Shown piece after piece: positions 35,255 through 47,145 of a stretch of DNA of 64,000 nt. Origin of the DNA: Phoronis australis (lineage: Eukaryota; Phoronida; Phoronidae); assembly GCA_002633005.1 (NCBI GenBank), contig NMRA01000221.1, positions 312,290 through 376,289 on the forward strand. The letters run 5' to 3'. Positions within the stretch are counted from its first letter, which is position 1. Every line of letters begins with the position of its first letter. Position numbers and translations under genes: made by a program. The notes below the pieces were generated by a model. It was not told where the DNA came from, did no database searches, and saw only the letters and a list, made by a program, of their open reading frames with translations.

Positions 35255-35578
35255 TCATTGTACAAAATCAACTCCCACTTCGATGACCAGACTAAGCTGG
35301 GGTGCGGCATCGAAACTGGAGCTTGATGTTGATGAAAACTTAGGAAGTAGAACTGCATAGACCGTCATGTTCGCCAGGCCAGGGACCTGTATTCGTTGCG
35401 CCAAATCAATAGCGTCTGAGTTTGCAGGCCGCAGCGCAGCCAATAAAGCCTCAACATCATCACGGGTGGTATTACGACATTGCGCCACGGTGATCATAAA
35501 ATTAAGGCCCTGGAATCGGATCTTGCATAAATTGACTAAATCTATTACATAACGGACTATCACTATCACTGCTGACAT
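35255..35578 (-). CDS. unrecognised coding-like ORF, possibly one exon
   Basis: 107 codons ending in TGA at 35255-35257, with clearly higher GC than its surroundings and balanced composition (TRDDVEALLAALRPANSDAI; MTVYAVLLPKF; PQLSLVIEVGVDF). An acceptor-like GATTCCAG precedes GLNFMITVAQC at about 35513, so the genuine exon may be 35255-35513. The implied order is strand, helix, strand, strand. No family was recognised. It may be an exon of another minus-strand gene. Confidence 0.4.
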   Translation of the reverse strand: MSAVIVIVRYVIDLVNLCKIRFQGLNFMITVAQCRNTTRDDVEALLAALRPANSDAIDLAQRIQVPGLANMTVYAVLLPKFSSTSSSSFDAAPQLSLVIEVGVDFVQ

Positions 35579-35579
35579 T

Positions 35580-37440
35580 GTTACTGTAATAATTGATTAC
35601 TGTCCAAATTGCTCACACTTTTCAATAGTTTCCGACGCCTTCTGGTAAATTTATTTTTAACAGTGTTGATCGCATTCGCAAGTGCACAAGTTATAATATT
35701 TTACTTCTCACGCAAGTGCGGATGAATGACAACGATGGTTGGCATGCATTTTGATAAGCGAGAATAAAATGTGAAGCGCGTTAATCCGTATGAAATATTC
35801 GATTATAGCGTCATATTATCGTATATAGGCCTACAACCTACATGCAGTGAATTCAACCCACGTCTCTGGAAATTGCGATAAGCTATCAATTAAGAGACGG
35901 ACGGTGGCGAACATGTCTGTCGAATATTCAAAGAAACAACTAATGTCGCTGTAATCTGAAAACATTTTGTTGTTCCCACAATAAGTAACGTAGCCACCGT
36001 TAGAGGATTGATGTCAAAATTGACATTTTGATGAAAAATTCAAAACTGAATAGAAAATAAACGAAACAGTTTCGTGTGGTCGTTGGATTTAGTTGTGTAA
36101 ACTTTCACTGCCTGCGCACGGCTTCTCCCGAGTTCGTCGTTTTGCACACGTATTTCATGTTAAAGCTTGTGTTTGTCAATTTAACGGCTAACTTAAGGCA
36201 TGGTGTTATTGACATTTTGGTTTATCAAAGAACTGAAAGATTAAAATTATGCGGTTTAAGTATTGTACTGTACCAGCTGCCCACTTTGTTTACGTTTTTT
36301 TTCATTCGTCACTGAGTTTCTGCTTAACCCCATTAAACTTGGTTATGTAATTTTCGGACTGCTCTGACGTTGGTATTGACGTGTTGTTTGACCATCTCAC
36401 TGGTCAGTTTTGGACTATCGCCAAATGAGGGATCGTTACACAATAGATAACCGCTGTTTTTGCCTTTTTTCTATGATAGAAAATTTATCAGTTTTTTATG
36501 ATATCAATAGTTGGTCCACGGCCCTTGATATATTACTTAACGGTACATACAAAATAATACGGTAGCAGGGCCCGTGAAACAGGATGAAAACAAAACGTCA
36601 ACATGTGCCGCCACGAATGCGCACTGATGTGCAACGTGACAGTGATCGAAGCAAAAAGTTCATTACAAAGGTAAAAAGTTGACCAATACAAGGAATGTTG
36701 ACTGACCGAGAACACTTAATTGGTCAAAAACTTGGACACAGAACACGAGATCACCAATGGGTCAGATGGGTTAACTAGCGTTCACATCGCGTAACAACAC
36801 ATTTGTGTCAACACGCTCAATCTAGGTCAAAAGTGTATATACTCAACAAAAATACAGCTCGAGTCTTGACGGCCCCTTCATGGCAAATATTGTTTTCATT
36901 GCCAAGTTACGCCTATCATTATGTTGTATAACGCGGGAATATATATTACGTAAAAAGAAAAAATTTGCGACCACTGAAAACAATGCGTAAGAGTTTCTAT
37001 CTTCAGAGGTTAACAGTTCAAGCTTTGCTGGGGGTTCACTTGATTACTGTAAAACACATGTCTAAGTAGGTCAACAAGGGCCTGGCACTGGAATGCTGTT
37101 GTTGCGAGAGTGCTATATTTCCACCGACCTTGACATGTTCAAAGCAAACAGTTTGTTTTATGGTGCGCAAGTTTGACCGGTTTGAACTTGAAGGGCTACA
37201 AAAACTGCCAAAAAGGGATGCAGTCACGTGGTACCTGTGTGTTTGGATTCTAAATATCGACTAGTCGTAAAGAACGTTCGTTACCAGTAATTATTTTACA
37301 TCGATGACTTTTTGAAACCAACGATCAGGAGTAAAGGGTAACAAACTTCTCAAATCATTTCAACTTTTCAAAGCGTTTCTTAAATGGTCGTAAACTGAAG
37401 CAATGACGAATTATAAGAAATTGGGAGAGGGGGCTTTCCT
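35580..37440. other. no gene seen
   Basis: AT-rich sequence without supported exons or recognised repeats. Confidence 0.45.
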
Positions 37441-37452
37441 ACACAACCTGTT

Positions 37453-37611
37453 TCATGGGCGGCGCACCATAGGGGGCTGGGGGGCTATAGCCCCACCACA
37501 TTTTTCAGTGCTACGCCGCCCATTGTCTGTGAGCGCTGCATCATAGGGGGGGGGGGGGGGNCTGAGGGGCTATAGCCCGGCCCCCACTTTTTTCAGTGCT
37601 ACGCCGCCCAC
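37453..37611. repeat. short direct repeat with poly-G and single N (37561)
   Basis: The phrase ending GGGGCTATAGCCC..CAGTGCTACGCCGCCCA occurs twice, at 37474-37521 and 37562-37611. Each copy is preceded by a CATAGGGGG stretch. The second poly-G run ends in an N, so the true length here is unknown. Confidence 0.65.
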
Positions 37612-38520
37612 GGGTGTCTCATGGTCTTAGATACTAAGTGCAGCAAGGAACCTGCAAGTTCCGAATCTCCGTTGATTACCCACCTTTTGGAGGAAATTTA
37701 AAATAAAATATTTAGTCGTGATAAAAACTATACAAAATATCCCAGTGAAAGGTACTGGGGTAGCGGCTGCAATGAAATTACTGATTTACACATGTTTTTC
37801 TCAAGCTAATCTGATAAACCAGTTGTCAGCAAAAGTACATTAAATATCATAATCCGCTATATGCATAACAAACACATTTTTACTCTCCATAACCTTGTCC
37901 TTGCGCAAAATCAACATTCTCTTCCATCCAGTTGTTGTTGAGTCTTTCAGTTGACACCGTCCGACTTACGTCGGTAGGGCGTTTTGACATTGTGAGAAAT
38001 CGTGGTCATCCGAATTTATGATTGATGTGTTTATTTACAACATTGAATGATGAGATCCAGTTACATAATTCTCGCAAACTCTTTGCCTAGACCGAGGACT
38101 GACAGTGCGTGATTCAACACACGTCGCGATATGTGAGCTGTTTTTTTTTAGCCTTGACAGCCCGGCTACGGTTGGCCAGCCTGAGCGCAACCTCTGCATC
38201 AATGTCGACGCGTTGTCAAAATCGGTTCAGTTAGAGGTCAGACACAGCAAACCGCAGGTCGGCTCAGTGCGGGATATCGTATGCACTCCCGGATTTTTGA
38301 CTTCGTATTCGGTTTTTGGGACTACTGTCTGTACACTCGAGCCCTTTGGTTTTGCTAAATAAGAATGTTCACTGGTGCTGAGACACGTCAGTGCAGGAAC
38401 TGTTTTGTTGATACGTCAGGTAATCTATCCACATTATCTCAGTGGGCCTCCGGTACGAAATAATGGGCAATGGTTGATCACTCGAGCAATCTCTCGCGAA
38501 CGAAAATCGTCAGAACTACA
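37612..38520. other. no gene seen
   Basis: No splice-supported coding stretch was found. Frames such as 38105-38362 (plus) lack recognisable features. Confidence 0.45.
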
Positions 38521-38529
38521 TGCGCACCC

Positions 38530-38775
38530 AGGGGGGGGGGGTGGGGGNGTTACCCCCATTTGGCGAAGTGGGCAAAAAGGTCCGCCCCAGAGATACAAAA
38601 AGGACGAGAAAACGAGAAAAAAGTACACTATAAAGTACAAACGCACAATTCACAGCACGTACAGCTCCGATAGTGGTACTGTTTTTTTTTTAGTCGATTG
38701 ACTAATTTGTTAGTGAAAGGTTCCCATCGCCAAGAATTCGAGCCCCCCATTGAAGGCTGGGTGCGTGCATGAACT
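38530..38775 (+). mobile_element. poly-G-containing dispersed element, copy A
   Basis: Contains a G run with an N (38548), then AGTGGGCAAAAAGGTC, CAGAGATACAAAAAGG, CGCACAATTCACAGCACGTA, a TAGTGGTACTG block and CGAGCCCCCATTGAAGGCTG. The same order of blocks recurs at 44075-44303 and, reversed, at 45700-45890. It has no coding capacity. Confidence 0.6.
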
Positions 38776-38779
38776 AAAT

Positions 38780-41284
38780 TGGTGAATATAATCGACGTGT
38801 CGTAAACAGCTTTTTAGCTCAGTAAAGTTATATAGGAGTGAAGAAAAATGTGCAGTGTGTTCGTCTTCTCGTTTTTGAAAACCTTGCCAGTTGAGTAAAA
38901 GCGATGGAACAGATTTTGAGTGGTCTTAGCTCGGACTGGAGGCGGAACTTTTTTGAGTGAACTACAAATGAACTTGCCGTGGCTCTGGCTTAGGGGCCGG
39001 GAAGTGAACTAGGCCTATACCTGGGGTGGTTGCTTAGTGAGCGGACCGTCAACCGCCGGTGCGAGTGTAGAATACGTACGTCACGGCAGGCGTTTTAAGA
39101 GTCAACTGCGTCCACTGAGGGGGGCAAGTCAGCAGTGTGGCGGAGACTTGCAGTGGAGCATTTGAGTCGAATTTTGACTGTAGTGTGACGCTGAGAAATC
39201 AGGATACTCCCCCTACCCCCTCTTCCCCCACCCCCGGCCCTCCGTCAGATGGTAAGGCTCCAATTGCAGGGAGCTTCTGCGAAAAATATATCATCGCAAA
39301 GTTTTTCCGTAACTTATATAATCATTAACGACCACAATTAATAGGGTTGTTTATATAACTATGTTGAACTTACTGAAATAACCCTTTCGTGTGCAAGCTT
39401 TTAATAAATTGCAACCATGATTCTAACCGAAGACATGGGGCTTTCACAGTTGCATTGTTTACGTTTTACCAGCTGTTACTCCAAACCATTGAACTTAGGG
39501 TTACGTTGGTCAAACCCTCTTAACATTACTAAAGTTGATCGTCACACGTTACTCATCGTTGGCTAGTCGCCAAAAATGACCTTCGTTACGCAATCCGTTG
39601 CTTCATTTTTCTCAAGCCAGTGGTGACTCATTTGTTGAAGCGATTACGTGAGATTCGTTGAAGAGAATGTAGTCAAGACAATAATGTCAGTTCAGTAATG
39701 ACCTAAGTTTTTGTTGTGCATGCTCTGGTCGGCCCAGTCGGTTCATTTCAATATAAGACGTACTGGTGAGAAAGCCGCAAACCTGCCTTCTTATTTCTTA
39801 TCGCACGGTATATGTCATAGTGAACACTGCCTGAAAACTCCGGAATTAGATTCATATGTACCTGGGGATGATATCACAGACTTACACAAGTCTTATCACT
39901 GATGATAAGTATGCAGGTTATGAAACAAATGTCAGACGGCTTCAAGACTGAGAATGCAATTAAAATTTTCTCTCCAAAATCAGTTGCATTCAATAAAAAG
40001 TGCCGATGTTCGCCCGCCAACTAATTTATCATATCCTCAAAGATATCATAGTTGCGTAGTATATCTTTGATATCCGTTTAACGTTCGGCGGACGTTGACG
40101 GAACTAATCCTCAGATAGGCACAGCCCGACACTATATCAAAGATTTTATAGTTTGACTATATTGAAAAATGACCAATTGAGGGCGTCAAAGGAGCTGCGT
40201 CCTCAGAAGTGTAGCAAGTTCTTCTCAAGTCCAGAAGTCACTGCCAATTCCCAATATGCAAGATGGGACAGGCCGGCCAAGACGATCCGTGATGTCGCCG
40301 CTTCAGACAGGTCTTTCGTCTGTGCTGCCGCCTCTCGGCAATGGATTGCAGCTTTTGTCCAGTAACATAGCATGCATGATTGGTCATATAGAAATGACGG
40401 TGAATTATTTAGAAACGAACTTGAAGGCTGGACTTCCCACAGGGCACAGGCGCGGATCACCTCATCAGAATAATTCACTTTTACTTTTTATTCCATTTTG
40501 ACTTCAGCTGGGTAGTGACGGCAACGCATAGCTTTGTACGCGCATAGTACTCACTGAATGAAGGGTTCTTAAAGGAGTGCCCCCTGCGCGTTGAAATGTG
40601 CTTACTCAATGCCCAATTTTGCTTAATCAACGCGTAGTCTTGCGTAATCAACACGCTGAATTATTTGTTCAACGCGTTGCATTAGCGCTGGTGTTAGTTC
40701 GCAGCACTGATGCAACACCGTATCATGTAGAGGAGTTTGACAAGTCAATGCGACTGGCTACCATGGTGAGGTGTTGTCATGGCGCTTCCAGTCGAAACGC
40801 GTGCATAATAACGTTTAGGAATACAGTCAAGTTCCTATTGTATTGACTTTCTCATTTGGATAGTCACGTGAGTTGACCAGCCTGGATCCGTCCGTCGGGT
40901 TGAAAAACTGTTTAGCGGGTAGAAAATTTAACGTGCGCTGATTGAAAATATCAGGTAGTCTCGCGAGGTCTTCTAGAGTCACAACGGAGTCACGCGGAAC
41001 AAAAACCTAACAGGTGTCGTTACTTTGTCTTCTAAAAAGTTGCAGAACCATGTGCATCAAATGAATTCCAAATATCCTTTGAGCATCTTAAACAAGTGCA
41101 GGCTAAGGTGTACATCGCCCGGGTGCTGTTGCACCAACCAAGTGAGTGAACTTTTAAGCTTGTTGTCTTTACCGAGCGGACATCAGCGTGTAATTAAAAG
41201 TAAGACACAATTAGTGCGATGAGGGGCCTCTTTCTTTACTATTTACTAACTTCACGTCACTTTTATGATCAATCATGAGCCAAG
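38780..41284. other. no gene seen
   Basis: Mixed AT- and GC-rich sequence. A C-rich patch lies at 39209-39242. A small inverted repeat (TCAAAGATAT / ATATCTTTGA) lies at about 40036-40073. No supported exon. Confidence 0.45.
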
Positions 41285-41530
41285 AGGAGGCAGTGTAGCT
41301 TAGTGGGATAAAGTTGATGTCACCTTCCTTTACTCAAAGTCGTGGGTTCGAGTTCCACTGGAGCACATTGCTACACCCTTGAGTCAGGTCTCTGGCTCCT
41401 CAGCTCGGTTTTAACTTTATATTAATGAAGCATAACAATGGCTCCAGGTGATCAATGCAATGTGCTCATAAGAGCCGCCTGAGCACATCTGGTGACAACG
41501 TGTACCTGACCGCCTGCAATTATTTTTTAT
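41285..41530 (+). mobile_element. tRNA-derived SINE
   Basis: The head reads TGTAGCTTAGTGGGATAAAG (A box) and GTGGGTTCGAGTTCCACTGG (B box-like, with one extra T). A non-tRNA body of about 150 bases follows, ending in an AT-rich tail (ATTATTTTTTATAA). The layout is that of a Pol III-transcribed SINE. Confidence 0.65.
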
Positions 41531-42069
41531 AATCACGAGCCATAACAGATCGGAGCCACCTAGTCTCCGCTAGAAACTAGTCAAGTTGGAACATATTAAA
41601 TGTATGGAAGCCTCTCTTTCCCGGACTGCTTAGACGTTTCATCGTCCAAGGTTTCAGTCATTCTATGATCACCTTACATGAATTAGGTGACCTAGGCAAA
41701 TTCCCAAAGAATTCACGTGACAACAAATTTAATGCGTTCAATGTCATAAATTTTGCATTCACGTTTTAAACCCCAGATCTGAGCCCATATCCTAATGGAC
41801 AGTTGTCAAGTCCCAGATGTTGAACTATTTTGAGATTGGCCCCCTGCCAAGTTATCTCACGTTTTGCAGGCCTTGATAAGCGTGCCCCAGCTGACTGAAT
41901 CGGGTGATTAAATGAGCGTGTCGGGGCTACTGGAGGGCATTAATTCCGTAAGTAAACACCTATGCAGAGTGTTGCAGTACTTTTGGACGTAGATGTCAAA
42001 AGTAATTTTGTTTTGCTCATTGGAGAGTCAAAGTAGCAAAATCACTAACTCTCCGGTAACACTATTTCA

Positions 42070-42430
42070 TCTCCGTACTACATTGGCGGATCTAGGATAC
42101 CATAAGGGGGGGGGCAACATGTTGTCTCGGGGAAGTGGGCAAAGCGCGATTGTATATGCAGCGCATGCCCGAAAGATGCCGGGCCGGGCATGTGAAGCTT
42201 CTGTCCAGGAAATCTACCTGTAGACTAAAAAAAAAACGTAATCTGGGGTCTGAGCCCCCTTTCTGTGCTACCGGTCCTATTTCCTCACGTTTCACGCTGT
42301 TACTGTTCCATTTTGCTTGCAGTAGCCAGCCAAGGGGGGGGGGGGGNNNNNNNNNNNNNNNNNNNNNNNNNNNNNNNNNNNNNGGGGGGGGGGGCTTGCG
42401 CCTATGTACTATATTTGGTAAAATCAATCT
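42070..42430. repeat. poly-G-flanked repeat with assembly gap
   Basis: Starts at GGCGGATCTAGGATACC with a run of ten Gs, and ends in long G runs on both sides of the gap. GCGGATCTAGGGGG recurs at about 42450 and a related GGCGGATTCAGGGG at about 46541. This is a repeat family prone to sequencing failure. Confidence 0.6.
42347..42383. other. assembly gap, 37 N
   Basis: Run of N between two long G tracts; the missing length and content are unknown. Confidence 0.98.
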
Positions 42431-43920
42431 TTAACATCTAAACCAACATTCGCGGATCTAGGGGGTCCAACCACAATTGTCAAAGGAGAAATGACCACAT
42501 AGTCCCTCAAACTTCATTGCACAGACTTACACTTCTTCTTTAATCGTGTACGTGGGAGGCAGTGGTTCCCTAAATCCGCCTGCGAAAAGAAAACATGATA
42601 TATCCGAAAGAACGCCAATATCTGTTCAGGTTGCTCTAACTGTGCAATTAAAATTGTTTCAATATTTTGATATTTAAAAATGGTGTCTGTTCACCATTCA
42701 CAACTTGTAACCACCGCATCTGAGAGCCAATGATGAATTTCTTGAATAGAATCATAATGGGGACAAGGTGCCTAAGTTGGCAGTGATAAAAACGGTTTTG
42801 TTGTATCGACCAAGCCATGGTTTGCCCACTAATTTTTTGTGCAGCGTGATCTCTGGCTATGCGCTTGTAACGCATGGCAATTACATCTCACGAAGTCTTG
42901 CTTGATCTTGCGCTTTTCCGAGTTTCGTGGTTCTACGGATGCCAGATTAAACCTAATTGCGAATGCAAGGAACAAACTTGGCAGAAAATTTGAAAACGCA
43001 TTATAGCACGATTTATGAGCGACTTTTGCACTTTCTTGTTTAGGAGTCGAATGCTATTCCCAAGCGTATATGGATGTCACCAAAACACAAAAACCTACTA
43101 ACTGCTCACTCTTTCACAGTGCTACGAGTCAGAATAGGTGACGCTGTGTCAGAGGGGACTACAAACAGTTGATCATTTACTATTGACATCTTGTTATCAT
43201 TTCGTCTCTAACTTGCTATAACACAACTACACAAGCGGCAATTGCAATTTTAGTGTTTGAACTCGCCTTATTCAATGTCATCTCTCACCAACCAGGGTTG
43301 CAAATTACGCGCCCCCATCTTACCACACAAACCTTGTTCGTTAATTGCCGTGAAATGGGAACGAAATGTTCATTTATTTTTGGAGGGAGGGAAATATATA
43401 AAGTTGTGTAAGAAAACCTGCACTGTCTTTTCCAGTTATTGTGCGTAAAAAGACCATTGCGTTATATCGTGTTTTACAGTAAAATTCTCTATTCTACAAA
43501 AGTCGGTCAAATTGTACCGAGGTTACATGTATATCCACCACAATCTGTACTAATCTGCACGCAGCGCCCCTTTCGGATGTCAGTTCAAGCCGCAGTGGAG
43601 CATTCGATTGCAAAAAACAATCGTTGAATTCCATTTGGTGCTAAAACAACTTGCCGTTATTACAAAGCTCGAAGAAATATTTCACCCGGCAAAAGCTACT
43701 TGTGACAAGTTGAGAAATATCGCTCAACAAAATTGTGCTCGAACTCTGCTTTTTTCTCGCGCATGAAACTAACGAGCTCACAGGCCCATGCAGTATAAGT
43801 TATGCGCAATGCGTGTAACGAAACGGTTCACCGAATACCAAAATCAACACAAATGCGCTCCATGGAGTTGCAAGACACAGCTCGGGCAATGTTAAATTAG
43901 TTAAAATTACAATACACACT
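42384..43920. other. no gene seen
   Basis: No splice-supported coding stretch and no recognised repeat beyond the edge of the poly-G element. Confidence 0.45.
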
Positions 43921-43926
43921 TCGTGT

Positions 43927-44014
43927 AGAGTATTTTTACCACCGTGGTAAAAATACTCTAGAAATGTCTAGTGCATGCATTATGGTGACCATAATGCATG
44001 CACTACACATTTCT
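43927..44014. repeat. two adjoining near-perfect palindromes
   Basis: 43927-43959: 16-base arms AGAGTATTTTTACCAC and its exact complement around one central base. 43960-44014: 27-base arms around one central G with a single mismatch (AGAAATGTcTAGTGCATGCA side). They abut without spacer and could extrude as two cruciforms. It may be a small foldback element. Confidence 0.9.
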
Positions 44015-44074
44015 TGTCAAAATGAAATCTCAGTCAAGGAAGTGCGTAGCTAGTGATCCCTAATCATGCGCGCA

Positions 44075-44303
44075 TCCGAAGTGGCGAAGTGGCAAAAAGT
44101 TGGCCTCAGAGAAACAAAATGTCCGAAAAAGTAGAAAAACGAGACAAAAGCCCACGAAAAAGGCCCTAACTAACATGATTCGGCGAATGCACAATTCGTA
44201 GCACTGAACATGCCCCGTTTTTTAAGTAAAAGGTCCACATTCTCAAAAGGTACACATTCTCAAAAATTGGAGTTCCCCATTTTTAAGCTGGCTGCACGCA
44301 TGA
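44075..44303 (+). mobile_element. poly-G-associated dispersed element, copy B
   Basis: Diverged relative of 38530-38775 (GTGGCGAAGTGGCAAAAAG, CTCAGAGAAACAAAATG, AATGCACAATTCGTAGCAC, GGCTGCACGCATGA). It lacks the long G run. Confidence 0.5.
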
Positions 44304-44309
44304 TAGTGC

Positions 44310-45695
44310 CACTGGTGATTATGGTATGTCACGAAGCTCTTCCAAATTCAATTATCGTTTAGATTATTCATTTGTTTTGTGTATTGCGGCTTTCAGACAT
44401 TTGTGTATTGCGCGGCATATATGTTGGCATTCAATGGCCATGGCATTCTTCGTTGTGTATTCTAAACCTTTGGAGTACTGCAAAACCAAACTAATTTGGA
44501 GTAAATGATATACACTGTCCCATGTTGTTTTCAAAGATTTGAACAATCGAAAGTCAATGCAAAGATGAGTCCATCAATCGAAACTGACATAGCACATTGG
44601 GAAATGAACTCCACAATACACCGACGAACAGTGTCATGACATCGGAATGAACCCCTTGTAAATACCTTAATATGCAAGTGTGCCTGTTGTGGCGCAAGAC
44701 GGTCAGTGTTTATTTACATTGCATACATTACACCCTTCCGCATTTTCCCGCTTATTTGAGGAAAACAGGTCATTTTCAGGTCACGCCATAGCTAGCCTGA
44801 GATCTTCATTGTTGACCTCGAATTGACCCAGGGCACACACAAGTTCATGTAACATTATCAATGAAGATTGTGATCTGTTTATTAGCAGTTATTAAACGTA
44901 CACATTTTAGTTATTTGTGGTAATTCCAAGTGGTAATTACATTATTGGTAGAAGATAATCCGACGGTTGACATTCGCCTGACCCCATCCCAGTTGTCATG
45001 TTTCGTGCAATATAGATGGCGTAGTGAGAAACAGCCGCGAAGACCGAGAGATCCCCGGCATATATTGCCGTATTATAAAAAGGCACAGACTTTTTATTGT
45101 ACATATTTGGACTTGGCTATTTGGGGGACGCGTGACATAGCTTTGAAGGAATTAATACAAACCCCCGGTCCAACACCAATTAAACCCTGTCCTCCGCAAT
45201 CAATTCTCTTTTCCACGTTGCCACCAATTTCCATCCCTGGTCGCCTACCGATTTCTTCCCCACTTGTGAATAACTCACTGTCCCCACTACTGAAATTTAC
45301 CACACGCTGGCTGCTAGTTTGTGCCCCCTGGCCTCCGGCTAACCAATCTCAACTCCCGATCGTCCACCAATTCTGACCTCGCTTGGCGGCGCCACTGACC
45401 CTTTCTCCTCCCCGCTGTAGCCGCCAATTCTATCCTCTTGTCTTTCTCCGGCACTCCTTTTTTCCGCTGCGAGTTTCATGCGGCCCGAATTTTACTTACT
45501 TTTTGCTAGAATTTGGGGGAAGGGCAATTGCCCCTCGGGTCTATATCCCTACACCATATGTCCAGGGCCCGGCGGGACAAGGCAACAGTCCATTGCTTAG
45601 TTGGAAATAATTGAAGGGGACTGACAGGCCCAGGTAGACATCTCGAGCTGCAGAATGGCCTGAAACCTTGAACACAGGGACCTCATTGTTGATAC
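44310..45695. other. no supported gene; pyrimidine-rich stretch 45160-45450
   Basis: The longest frame (44930-45376, plus) is Pro/Ser/Leu-rich. It owes its length to a C/T-rich stretch with recurrent CCACCAATT and CCAATTCT words. No splice or domain support. Confidence 0.45.
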
Positions 45696-45699
45696 TATT

Positions 45700-45890
45700 T
45701 CATGCGCGCACTGACCCAGCCTTCAATATGGGAGGGCTCGAATTCTTGGCGGTGTGGACATTTTACTGACAAATTCAGTAGGTCGACAAAAAACAGTACC
45801 ACTATCGGAGCTCTACGTGCTGTGGATTGTGCGTTTGCACCTTTTTACTGGACTTTTACATCGTTTTCTCGGACATTTTATCTCTGAGGN
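45700..45890 (-). mobile_element. poly-G-associated dispersed element, copy C, cut by N
   Basis: Reverse-complement relative of copies A and B. It stops at the N at 45890, just where copy A would continue towards its poly-G run. Sequence is probably missing there. Confidence 0.6.
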
Positions 45891-47145
45891 GTCTTTCAGT
45901 CTGTCGTCGCGTCATACATCATGATTTCCCTCTCATACTTAGTCGACGTAACAGTTTTCATCTCCAAGTTTCTGTATCCGACTCACTGATCGTAGCCACC
46001 TTAGGTCTTCGGCTCGTTACAAGCTCACGACAGTTGTTAAGTGGTCTGCGTTACAACCCAATTGAAGGGGCCGAGCATCGGTCCTCTGACTCTCAACCAA
46101 AAATTATTCTTCCGTCACAATTTTTTTTTGGTTTACCTGACCACTTTCCATTGCCTCAAAAATCCAGCTCCCCAGAATAGGTGTGGTAAGTGAGCTCTCG
46201 GGTACGAAGTCCGTGGCCCCAGGCCTTAATTTGACTGAAGTACACGCCGGGGTTTATTATTATCACACAATTCGCCACAGTTAACATTCGATCCCGAGAA
46301 TACTGCAACTAAGATCGGGACACAATTGGGTTGACTGAAAAGGTAGGCCGAGTCGTGTGAAAAATCACGATGATGATAGGCCTATATGGTAAATAAACCA
46401 TTTCTGTCGGGTGTAAAAACTTGATGCGGAACATTTTGCTGATGTAACGGCCTGTCGCGGCACACTGGCTGGCCTAAATACCTTCAAGTTGCCCGACCCC
46501 ACGCCAACACTGAGAGTACATTAAATGAATATATGCATAGGCGGATTCAGGGGTGGTCGGGGTCTGGACCCTTTTCCCTCGATTTTAGTGATATCAAAAC
46601 TAGAATTCTCAAACTGAGAAACCTGGCTCGCCAGACCCGGCGGAGCAGTTTGCTCGTTGGTTCCCGCGTGTGTATATCATGATAGTCACTGTGTTCTTGC
46701 CGCTTACCTGCGACACGCTGGCAAGCAGCAAGAGTAGTTTGTGGTATGTACAGCGCCACCTATTATCCATTCTCTATACTGTCGCGTAAGCGATTTTGAG
46801 ACAAATTTAGGATTTACAGCGAATGGTTTGTAAAAATAAATCACTTTCACGAAGCTGTCTGAATGGAATGTCAACGATAAGGAAAAATAGTCGTGCTTGT
46901 GCAGAGATTTTGAGCCCGGCGAAGCTGAGCCTCACATTTGACATTTGACGTCACCCGGGAGATAGTGTATAACAAATATGGCGGATCATGGAATGAAAGT
47001 GAACATTCCGCGTTGACTTTCTCGGGCGACTTTCCACAGATTGGTTGTTTAGGTAATGCTATGTTTGTCATTATACTTGTGTAAATCTGTTCGTCTGAAG
47101 TGTTGTAAATTCTATAAAAACTTCGTAACCGTCTACAGGCTGTTT
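45891..47145. other. no supported gene; GC-richer patch with ATGGCGG at 46979
   Basis: 46900-47060 is CpG-richer and contains AACAAATATGGCGGATCATGG, a YY1-like/start-like context. The frame after that ATG closes after 12 codons, so it is at most a promoter or a very short first exon. Confidence 0.35.

Noticed and set aside
44930-45376. 148-codon Pro/Ser-rich ORF
   Set aside because: Length follows from a stop-poor C/T-rich stretch; no start context, domain or splice signal.
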